Positions 1 to 9,411 of a stretch of DNA of 64,000 nt are shown in pieces (position 1 is the first letter of the stretch; each line of letters begins with the position of its first letter). The position numbers were made by a program, and so were the translations under genes. The notes below the pieces were generated by a model that was not told where the DNA came from, searched no databases, and saw only the letters and a program-made list of their open reading frames with translations. Source of the DNA: Pholiota molesta (taxonomy: Eukaryota; Basidiomycota; Agaricomycetes; Agaricales; Strophariaceae); NCBI GenBank assembly GCA_014925825.1, contig JACGCK010000229.1:1-64000 (forward strand), in the 5' to 3' direction.

Positions 1-1399
1 CGCATGCGGACTCATTTCGTGTTTGGGATGCGAAATTATTCCCGGCGAAATATCACCGCCAAGTCTATAACAATGAAAACAGAAGTAGCAGGCTTTGAAA
101 AAGGACTTACTTGGCGTCATCAGGTTCTTGTCCGATTTCGTGCGAAGACCGAAAGGAGATCAAGAACATAGAGTAAAAGGTATTGATTTGCTCGCGGCAT
201 ACCGCGGATTAGGGCCTTGTACGTTGCAATCACTTCTTCTTGGTTGAAGGGTTGTTTGTCTAGTCCACAATAAGCATTGGCAAATAATAATAGGGTATCA
301 ACGGACCTAGTGTGTCACGGAACTGAATAGCAATAAATACAAAAACATGAAGATAAAAAAAGAGAAAACTCACAAGATGGTACATATCATATGGTATTAC
401 CGGTTCCTACGGAATAAAAAAATAGGTCAGTTGCGGATAAACGATGATCATTTTGGCAGGGTCCGACAAGCGCTGACGTACACCAGTGTAAACGTACATT
501 GTACACCAGTGATCGCCATGGCCGTAATCCATTGAACCCATCCGCAGCATTCTCGCGCAGGAGAAACAAGACTCACTGGCATCTGGGTCAGGTATCTGCG
601 GAAGACGCTCGCGACGTCATGAGTGGTATACGTTTCGTTTTTCCAGTCGAGAGATTTGCCGTACTGTCGGGAAATAGTCAGTGATACACGATGCAGCCAT
701 CCGAGCAATAAGCCAACAGAGAAACAAAATGGGAGGAAAAGTGATGAGAAGGATCGGAAGCGGAGCGGACATGAGAGACCGTTATTACTCCAAGTGACAA
801 ATATGACTGCAGAATATGGACTCACGCGAGGAGGGGCTTCGAATGCTGCCTGGAGGTCGCGCATGCGCTTATTCGAGCCATTGACGCGGAACGTGCCCGG
901 CACTTCAGTGGCTAGCATCGAAGATAGTTAGCACCAAGACGTCCAAGACGTGGAGGCATAGTGGAACCAATGTACCATTCTCTTTTAGATATAGCCCACT
1001 TCATTATCGAGAGGCGCAAAACATGTCAGATAGAGAATTGGAACACAGGTTTGGAACGCACCATTTCGCGACGACAACAGGTATATAGCCCCAGACATAG
1101 AGATCGCCATTGGCGTCTGCAGTTGATATTTGCACGCTCGCATAGCGCAGACTCTCCTTCAGTGGCTTTCCAAAGACGGGGTGGTCTGCGGTGTCGAGGG
1201 CTGTATAATGTGCTGTGAATTCCCGGACGCCGAGTGCAGTGCACAGATGACAGACCTCTATATGGCGCGACGTCGAAAGCTTCCTTCTTCGTCTTCTGGA
1301 CGAAATTGAAATGATGCCACCAAGCCTTGAGGTTAGCCTTGGTGGGCGGGGGTGGGCAATTACCGGAGCGGGGTGAGGCTGCGATCCTTGAGAAACCAT
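1..1399 (-). CDS. Sac7-type RhoGAP protein, partial, apparent frameshifts
   Basis: This is a GTPase-activating protein for Rho-type GTPases, which act in cell-wall and actin control. Exons read on the minus strand are 1256-1399, 1062-1185, 976-998, 826-911, 577-663, 374-406, 307-322, 111-259 and 64 to the edge. Joined, they give the RhoGAP core: FGKPLKESL, GYIPVVVAKCGLYLKENATE, the arginine-finger stretch GTFRVNGSNKRMRDLQ, then YGKSLDW, DVASVFRRYL and MPEPVIPYDMY, then VLDLLSVFAR. Exons 976-998 (23 nt) and 307-322 (16 nt) are microexons. The ATG at 1399 has a strong context (CACCATGG) but is out of frame with the downstream NLKAWWHHFNF segment. Near 132-140 and 41-46 the frame is lost by what look like single missing bases inside short A and C runs. 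Family assignment is firm. Whether the breaks are real or assembly errors at a contig end cannot be told. The C-terminus lies outside the window. Confidence 0.85.
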
Positions 1400-2274
1400 G
1401 GTGGGGGACGCAGGCAGAGATGCGCGCTGCTGGTTGGGCGGCGCGGGGGAAGACGGCTCGGGGACGGTGCGTGGGGAAGGGCGTGTTGCGGGTGTGGGGT
1501 GTCGGAAGTGGACTGGGGATCGGTGTTTCTGCGGGCTGAGCGCTTAAGACGGAGAAGTAAGCCGACTTTGGCGCCGAGACCTGTCCTCTCGCTCTTCGTA
1601 GGCAACGCCAGCTTGGTGAAAGAAAGAGAGAAAGCTCATTCACTCCACAGCCACACCCCCTTTTGCATTCTAACACGCGACGGAACACCTGATCAGATAA
1701 GATCCGCCACTGCGCACTCGGAGGCGATACACAAGTCGTGACTGCGAGTCAAATACCGAAAATCCAAGCTGATATTCTAGATCTCTTCGTTGTAATCATG
1801 GCCAAGTTCTGATGCTCAGCTTTATCTTGGAATGGTCCTAGGAGAGAAATCCTTGATGGAAGCCTTTTCACTTTCACTGAATGTCCATAATATTGAACTC
1901 GACCTTGGCAAGTTCATCAGAAGGAACTATGATCATATAAGACTAGTCATTATGAGCCATATAACGCTATATCGTGACTGAGACGTTGTCGGAAATGCCT
2001 TAAGAAAGAATGACGCTCAAGTACCGTGAAAAGAGTATACAATACTACATAGATTTATCTTTGCAGTCACATCAAGCTATACCACGCTGGATCGATTTAA
2101 TCACTCTTCTTCGTACGATTCTACTACAACGTTTTGGCCGCAAGGCCTGCACGCGTTCCCCTAGACAGTATTAAATTGTAGATCAATTACCAAACATAGT
2201 AGGTATACAGGTGATTTCCTTTCCTGACAGTACCAGGGTTTACCAGCCATTCTGGCCGACCCCTTCGAAGACTA
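1400..2274. other. intergenic region, no gene seen
   Basis: The first 300 bases are GC-rich with pyrimidine-rich runs on the minus strand and probably hold the promoter and 5' UTR of the RhoGAP gene. The rest is AT-richer and contains only short chance frames. It separates the RhoGAP start from the FKBP gene stop at 2275. Confidence 0.5.
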
Positions 2275-3895
2275 TTATCCAGAGCTCGATTTTATACTCG
2301 TGGAAACTGGGTCCGAGTCTATCTTTAGTAGCTCAACCTCGAATTTGAGCGTTGAATTTGGAGGAATGGTGGGCTAGAAAAACATGTTCGAGTTCAAGGC
2401 GCTCACCCCCAAAGGACTTGTAAAACACGTACAAAACTTGGCGTCACTGTGACCAATGCTTTTTGACCGAGAGATAAGTGCAATATAGCTATAGCAAGAG
2501 CATCAGCCATGACATGGGCAACAAGTAAACGAGCTAACCTTCGTCCCAGCCCTTTATTACTTTTCCAGTGCCAATTTCAGTTAGGAAAGGGATACCACTG
2601 TAGAGAAACATGTGTCAATAAATGAGACTGCATGTCGTGCAAACGCACCGGTCACGACTAGATTCGAATTTTGTGCCATCCATGAACGTTCCAACATAAT
2701 GAATGGTGACTGTGTCTGTGCCGGCACGGTGAGATATAAACATGACAAATTAGGCGCGATACATACCCCGTTTCTTTGGGAACGTAGTGCCGTCTCCTGG
2801 AACAATAGTTTGAATGGTGACACCGTCAGGGACAATACTACAGCGAGACGGTGATTAGATAACTATCGTAAGGGATATTGTGGTCGATACCTTTTCAAGT
2901 CCCTCGATGACAGGAAGTTCTATTTGATACATAAAATGAGAAATGGCAGACGAGTGGTTCGAAAAGTGTGTGTCTGACCTTCCGAGATCCTGGTGTTATG
3001 GGATTATATGAAAACGGATCATCTCTTTCTGATAATAACAAAGACGCTGAGCCCATGGAACTCGATAAAGCTGTCGGAGGGCTTCGCGACTCCAGATGAT
3101 CTTCAACAGAATGACTGGAAGCAAACTGACGGTGGCGAAGAGCTGACGTTCGCTCCTAAAAGTAATTTGAAGTAAATCATGGTCTATAGAACCACTCATG
3201 AGGAAACATACCATCTTTGGTTCCAGAAAAACAACACCTTTTGATATTATTAAAATAGATTGGAGCAAAGCCTTCTGGGAGCGTCCCAGGATTGATTGGA
3301 TTATCATGCGCTAAACATATGTTGAACAAGAACGAGAAACCACCCGAAGGCGTGATGATGCCGACATCGCCTTTGCGTCGATAGGGCATGGGTAAGGTCC
3401 TATTGGGCTCCGGAATCCAGAGCGGGAAGCCTCTTTGCTTCGTCCCAAGATGGCGTTCGTAGATCTTGTTGCTGTTATCTGGAGAATATATTGTTCTTGA
3501 CGTTGAAGGCTAAGGGTGTATATATATGTTATTCAACTTTTATTTGACATCCAGCCAGATTACCACTTACGCCTTGCTCATTCATATGGATGGAAGGGAG
3601 CTGATCGCTACGAATATCTTGTGTAGAATGCAGCGCGGCATCATAGTGTGTGTCATGTTCTGCTCCACGAGGGTCCACTGATGAGATATCTGAACGTTAG
3701 GCGTGTATTAACGAAACGAAACGACAGCGAAGAAAACGCACGATTAAAATGAACATTATGGATCGTCATATTCGTGTGGTGACCGTATATTTGATTGAAA
3801 TTTCCTCCCTTGATCGCTATACCACTTGGGCCGTCAAAGAAATCACCTGAGGGGCCATCGCGAGATCTGAGGTATATGAAGTTTTTGAAAAACAT
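2275..3895 (-). CDS. mushroom-type protein with C-terminal FKBP prolyl isomerase domain
   Basis: FKBP domains catalyse peptidyl-prolyl cis-trans isomerisation. Exons whose phases join cleanly are 3742-3895, 3571-3689, 3212-3509, 2979-3142, 2891-2919, 2767-2837, 2649-2715, 2539-2597, 2488-2433 and 2373-2275. The N-terminal half reads [20 protein letters not shown], then [20 protein letters not shown], a conserved-looking stretch of unknown function that I associate with agaricomycete hypothetical proteins. A low-complexity Ser-rich linker follows. The C-terminal third is FKBP12-like: [60 protein letters not shown] and [16 protein letters not shown]. The loop that normally reads AYG..G between the last two is absent in this splice model, which removes the tyrosine that contacts FK506. 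The start is uncertain; upstream exons at 3990-4370 may belong. That both halves are one protein is supported by phase continuity only. Confidence 0.7.
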
Positions 3896-4116
3896 GTGTG
3901 CATTTTTATGGAGCCAACGTACACGTTTGGAGGAAGATGTTCAAGTGCAGCCGAGCTTGTGTAAAAGCTGTGGTTCCTCACTCAGAGGATTTTCTGGATA
4001 GTTTGGCTGATGCACTGATAATTCAGAACCTGTGCCTTCCTGTATTTGAGATAACTGGGTGGCAAATACAAGGAGATTAGCACCGAGCAACGTCAAGGAT
4101 CGAAACACACACTAAC

Positions 4117-4370
4117 ATCGGAGTCTGCCCTTTCCTTGCCACTTTTGTTCCGTCCTACCCTACCTGGCTGGTTGTGCACAATAATTCGCTTGTTTCGGTC
4201 GTCTTCATGTAGCTTGCTATCTATATCCTTCTGAGTATTGTCTACCTATAGGGATACACACATAGGCGAACGTTGAAATCAGTTAATCAAACGAACTTGA
4301 GTGCTTGAGCACTTACGGTCGCCTTCGCTTTCCTTTTGCCCTTTTTGTTCTGCGCCATTTGACTCTCCAT
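4117..4370 (-). CDS. possible 5' exons of the FKBP-fusion gene or a small separate gene
   Basis: An ATG at 4368-4370 opens an 18-codon exon (4317-4370; lysine-rich, MESQMAQNKKGKRKAKAT) with a good GTAAGT donor. It joins in phase to an exon at 4117-4245 (43 codons, highly charged). A further exon could begin at 4054 after a CCCAG acceptor (LSQIQEGTGSELSV...) but I cannot join it in frame to the exon at 3742-3895. It may be the 5' end of the FKBP-fusion gene with a splice site I have missed, or a decayed start. No function is proposed. Confidence 0.35.
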
Positions 4371-4926
4371 TTGCCAGCCTTCGAGTTATTTTCTTAGGAA
4401 GGAAAAAAAAGGTGAGATCTTCGATTCTTGAGTGCTAAGCTGTTAAGCAGCGCATAGGGAGTACGCGTGAGCATTTGAACCCAAGAAAGGAACCCAACTT
4501 GAGGTGTATATGGCTGTCAAACTGGGGCCCCGAGCCTGGACCAAACGGCCGTTCTACTGACTGTAGTCTTCGCTTCTCGATCATATACATTTCAACTTCT
4601 TTGCATTTCGCAGTGATGCAGTAGTGACCTGATCAAGGTTGGTGAACGGAGGTGAACGGTTTCCAGAATTGGAGTTGAGGCCTGAGGGACTGGATTGCTC
4701 CCGTCCGGCGCCTCCGCAGTGATCCTATCAGTGATAGGCAGTGATCGAGATCAGTATCGGCAGCTGCCGCGTACCAATTTCCCCACACCAGCGCTCGTTG
4801 ATTCAATCACCTCCATGGACCTGATGCAGTAGCATCCATTGCACATGATATTCATCCCCAAGGTCAGGCGAGGTCAGCCGACCATAAATATTAGCATCAT
4901 CCTTTCGTTAACCAACGCCCACAATT
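4371..4926. promoter_or_regulatory. divergent promoter region with CAGTGAT repeats and palindrome
   Basis: This intergenic stretch lies between the minus-strand FKBP-fusion gene and the plus-strand GMC oxidoreductase. At 4724-4738 there is a 15-base near-perfect palindrome (CCTATCAGTGATAGG). It sits inside three direct copies of CAGTGAT at 4716-4745. A TATA-like CATAAATATT lies near 4883, about 40 bases before the ATG at 4927. These are sequence observations; no factor is assigned. Confidence 0.4.
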
Positions 4927-7687
4927 ATGGCTGACTCTGTCATTACATCCTCACTGTCTGCAATCCCCGACACGATACGGGCTCTTATCGCGAGCCTCCG
5001 TAACCTTGAGCTCAGCTCTAAAACCCGCTACGTTCTGTCGGCCGCCGCACTCGTCATAATTCTCAAATTCCTCCTCAAGACAAAGACGAAAGACCGGGGA
5101 TACGTATCAAACCTTGACAAGGTTGGCCAGCGCGTCGGAGTTGCCGCGAGCGATGTGGAAGACAGCAATGTAGATGCAGAATACGATATCATCATTGTAG
5201 GAGGAGGTACGGACCTACTTATTACTCAGGCATGAGCCCATGCTAATGCGTCTTGAATTTTAATAGGTACAACTGGATGTGCGCTTGCGGCACGTCTGTC
5301 CGAGAACCCCAACATTCGCGTTTTGCTGCTCGAGGCGGGAGGAAGGTGAGCTTTGTTTGTGCGTAGTGAACAAATTAATGTAGCTAATATGCTATAAAGC
5401 GGCGCAGCCCTCCCAAATAGCAGAATTCCTGCAGGCTTTGGGCGCCTTTTATACGATGCCACCCACGTACACGGCCTACGCACGGAGCCGCAGACAGAGG
5501 CTAACGGCAAGCTTAATTTCTGGCCCAGAGGTATGTTTCGAAAGTGTCACTCGAATTCCTTGCTCGCTGACTGTTTTAATAAATAGCGAAAATGCTTGGA
5601 GGCTGTACGTCATTCGTTATAAACTTTCTTCTTTGCAACTATTAAAGCACGATATATATAGGCTCATCAATCAACGCACAAATGTAGGACTTCAACACTT
5701 CATTAACGTAATTATCTCTTATTTCTAACGTCATCGTGCAGGGCACAATACGGTGCATTTGGCGACTTCGACGAGTGGGCGAAATACCTTGGGGATGATT
5801 CTTGGGCTTGGGAGAACTTTGGACAGTATGCTCCTCCCATACCGTCCCATTTTTGATCGCCTAACACAGCACCCATATCATAGATACTTCCGTAAATTCG
5901 AAGCATACCAACCCCACCCTGATTATCCGCTCGTGGACGCGTCTGCGCGCGGCCGCAACGGACCCGTACATACAGGCTTCTTCAACCACATCACCCCGCC
6001 AAGTAAAGCATTCGTCAACGCCTGTGTGAATATTGGGATCAGGCAGACGCAGGATTTCAATGGCAGGGGAGGTACTTTAGGCGCTGCGCGTATCAGTCAG
6101 TATTCACGTTGGCACATGAGCATCTTAGCTGACCTTGGATGATTTCAGTGACTTACATTGATAAGAAACATAGGCGCGTGTCAGCCGAGACCGCTTATCT
6201 CACTCGAGAGGTGCTCAAGAGGAAGAACTTGACTGTGGCCATTTATGCCACTACAACGCGTGTTTTGTTCGATACTACGAATGGGAGTAGGCCGAGGGCG
6301 ATCGGAGTCGAGTTCGGCAGCAAGGAGGGCGGCCCTACTTGGAAGGCGTATGCAAAGAAGGAAGTAATTATTTCGTGAGTAGCTCTTTGCACTTGGGACG
6401 AGTTCTCCGGTTTAAGCTCGTTTATCTCAGAGGAGGCGCGGTCCACTCACCACATGTAAGCCCCTCATAAGCCCTGGAACCTTGTCTAAAGTCCACTGTC
6501 TAATTTCTCGAATTAGATTCTTATGCTCTCTGGTATCGGTCCCGCTGAACACCTCAAATCCCATGGAATCATGCCGATTGTTAACCATCCAGGAGTTGGC
6601 CAGCGACTCGTCGACCATCCTGTGATTGACTTATTTTTCAAGGATAAGTTGAACACCTCCCCGAAGTGGATTAAGCCATCATCTTTGAATGATACGCTAA
6701 AGGTATTTCGCGCCATCTTCCAGTACCGCGTCTTGGGCACTGGTGGACCATTAGCCATGAATGTACGTCCTGCTATTTTTCTAAATGAATGAAGCGGCTG
6801 CTTAATAAATTATACAGTTCGGAGAATGTGCTGCATTTGTGCGCTCGGACGATCCAGTTCTGTTTCCAGAGTCAGAATACCCTGATAAATTGGTGGACAG
6901 CACCTCAGCGACAGACAGCCCTGATTTAGAGTTATTCACGACACCTTTGGCTTACAGGGTATGGTGTGGAGTGTTCGTTAATATTCCAGTTCGTTATATA
7001 TTAATGTTTTATTTTCTCTCTATTTTCTCTCTTCTCAATTAGGAGCATGGAAGGATAGGATTTGACGTGCATAGTTTTGCTTTGCACGTCTACCTGTTGA
7101 GGCCCACCAGCCATGGCGCCGTCCTTCTGAAAACAGCGAATCCGTGGGTGCAGCCCAGCGTCAATCCCAAGTACGTCCGTTCTAGATTCTCAGTTTGCAA
7201 CGGTACTTACATCTAACATTGCATTGTAAATAACTAGCTACATCTCCACCCCCGAAGATCTAGCTAAGCTTGTACGCGGTGTCAAACTCTGTCTGAAAAT
7301 CGCGCGCACGGAGCCGCTTGCGTCTTTGCTCGACGACACCTTCACGCGCTCGGATTTGGACCATGGGCGCCACCTGGACACGGATGCCGAGCTTGAGGCG
7401 CTCGTGCGCGACCGCGTCGAGACGGTGTATCACCCAACATCCACGTGCCGCATGGCCCCTCAAGCAGATGGCGGTGTCGTCGACTCGAAGCTAAGGGTCT
7501 ATGGTGTTGACGGCCTTAGAGTTGCTGATGCAAGTATCTTTCCATGGATTGTTTCGGGCCATACTGTGCGTGATTTTCTGCACTGGGCGTTGTGTTTTTC
7601 TTGCTCATTTTATCCTTTTTATAGGCTGGAGCTTGCTTTGCCGTGGCAGAGAAGCTGGCGGATGAGATCAAGTTCAAGTACGAGTAA
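4927..7687 (+). CDS. GMC family FAD-dependent oxidoreductase, N-terminally membrane-anchored
   Basis: A glucose-methanol-choline oxidoreductase: an FAD flavoenzyme oxidising alcohols, sugars or aldehydes with O2 or another acceptor. The first exon (4927-5206) carries a hydrophobic segment at about residues 36-50 (YVLSAAALVIILKFLL), then the dinucleotide-binding fold YDIIIVGGGTTGCALAARL, continued in exon 5267-5345 and followed by LLLEAGG. The GMC signature MLGGCSSINA is split over two microexons, 5587-5604 (18 nt) and 5662-5683 (22 nt). Further signatures are GGAVHSPH..LMLSGIGPAEHL (near 6430-6560) and the C-terminal active-site pair in YHPTSTCRMAP (near 7430) and SGHTAGACFAVAEKLAD, joined across the last intron. 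The stop is TAA at 7685. About a dozen introns are present. Relatives include aryl-alcohol oxidases, but the substrate cannot be told. Those secreted enzymes have signal peptides; this one has an internal anchor-like segment preceded by about 30 residues, so an intracellular membrane location is an inference. Confidence 0.9.
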
Positions 7688-9411
7688 CATTGCTTGAAAT
7701 GTCGAATATGTCCGACTAGAACGTCGATAAGCTTATTTTATTCAAGCCTAAGGTAGCTTGTAAAATGCATACCAAATCTATATTTAGAACTGCACCCAAA
7801 TGACACGGGCGCTTAATGGTGGTTCCACTAACGGGCATTTAAAACAGGAAATATCCAAGATCTGGGATTTCAATTGAGCAGAACTGAATTCTCGACGTGA
7901 GCAACGGCCAAGCCAACACCATGGCGGGATCATGGAATGCATTGCCCAAAATTGGGATCCTCCACGCGTAGCCAGTGCGGAGTCCTCAAATTCGGAATCA
8001 AAGACAGACCGAAATGGACACAATATTCTCTCGTTTCTAATGCCTGAAAGACACTGCGTATCACGTACATCACGCTGCTCAGATCTATGCATGCTCGGCA
8101 CACCTTAATTTACAAGCATTTAAGGACTGCTGCAAACCATATCAATATACACAAAAACAGAAAGGCCATCGGGTTGTTGGCTATCCCACGTATGCGGCAG
8201 CGTTTGATGGTGCGTGTGATTCAGGATACTCGGCCACGAAACGTTGCCGCTACTTGAATCTTCCTGCCAAATAGTCCCATGTCGCGATTCACATATATTG
8301 CAAGCTATTTAGAAGTATAATTATATTTCTGTTTCCGACATTCGACAGCTTGTATTATGCACTTTTCTAGACTGTATCAACGATGACTAGTCGATGACTA
8401 CGCGCAGCGACTCTGATACATGTGAGAACTGCAGCACATACGCAACGCGGAATAATCAGACAGAGAGATACGTCTGGAAAAAGTCCTGTGACTCCACTTA
8501 GGTGAGGTTCTTGTACGCAATATGAATGGACTTTTTTTGTAGGCACTGATTCGCATCTTAAAGGCTGACACGGGTTGCTCGCGAGGTTTGCTTCGTTCTG
8601 AACGATTCTTACCGGCCGACTTGAGGAATTGAAAGAGATCGGTAATTGTGTGGATATCTGTCGGAAGGCCGGTGACCACCTTCGCCAGGTCTAAAGCGGG
8701 GATGGCTAGTTCAGCGATATCAGCGGAGCAATGCAAGCCCTCGAACTCGGAACAGCCGAGTTGTATGGCGGGAATTGTGATCTGGATGTCTTTGTTGTCT
8801 TGGAACGAGGCAGAAGGAGGCTCAATTCTCGTGCTTACTCACCAGTCTCCAAATCAGTACATCACCTATATATATATCCCTCATGCAAGTGAGCCCTTGA
8901 GGAGCTTCGGACCTTTATCACGACTTCTTGCGGCCTGCAACTGGGTAGGACGAGCTTGGGACGAGCCAGCCAGGACAAGCCGTAGGATAGTCCGAGTCTA
9001 TTTTAAGAGTCATCCATTATTTGATGATTACTATTTAAACTTGCCAGACCGAATCGAACTTGTCGTAAGATTATTGGTAGATATATGCAGCCGTAAGCGA
9101 ATAACATCAGTTGACACCGCTGCTCGCTGTATTGCTGAGCGCTGCTGAGCGGCGAGCGCTGAAGTTGAATGATGTGATAGTTGAAGAGCAGAAGCGGCTA
9201 TAAATAGATGTTGTGGCGTGACGAGATAAAATTAGAACCGCAGCTTGGGGCAGTGTGCCTCGCCGTGCTCGGCGCAGGCTAGCCATTTTGGTTCGTTCCA
9301 TTTGACAACACCGTCGACCTTCAAAACCCGCTCCGTCGGCCTCTTGCAACCAACTTCCACCCCCTAAGACCTCAACTCTCCTCAACGCCTACGGTGACCG
9401 AGCCATTTGAT
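7688..9411. other. intergenic region, one weak exon candidate
   Basis: No convincing gene spans this 1.7 kb. Apart from the possible exon at 8613-8836 listed separately, only short chance frames are seen. The final 250 bases, with a TATA-like tataaata near 9199 and CT-rich sequence before 9412, probably contain the promoter of the GH17 gene. Confidence 0.45.
8613..8836 (-). CDS. possible orphan exon, unknown function
   Basis: An open frame of about 75 codons ends at a good GTAAGA donor. It reads DNKDIQITIPAIQLGCSEF then LHCSADIAELAIPALDLAK and TITDLFQFLKSAG. The composition (amphipathic helices, AIPALDLAK) looks like real mushroom protein rather than noise, but I find no ATG in frame and cannot attach exons on either side. 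It may be a remnant of a decayed gene or one exon of a gene I cannot reconstruct. Confidence 0.25.

Noticed and set aside
448..918. Minus-strand open frame of 156 codons
   Set aside because: It is two RhoGAP exons (826-911 and 577-663) read through introns; GT donors and AG acceptors restore the family sequence.
1327..1741. Plus-strand frames of 70 and 129 codons, Gly/Arg rich
   Set aside because: Antisense to the RhoGAP first exon and its GC-rich 5' region; no domain or splice logic.
4724..4738. Likeness of the promoter palindrome to a tetracycline operator core
   Set aside because: No repressor gene, vector sequence or further operator copies nearby; a 13-base match by chance is more likely.
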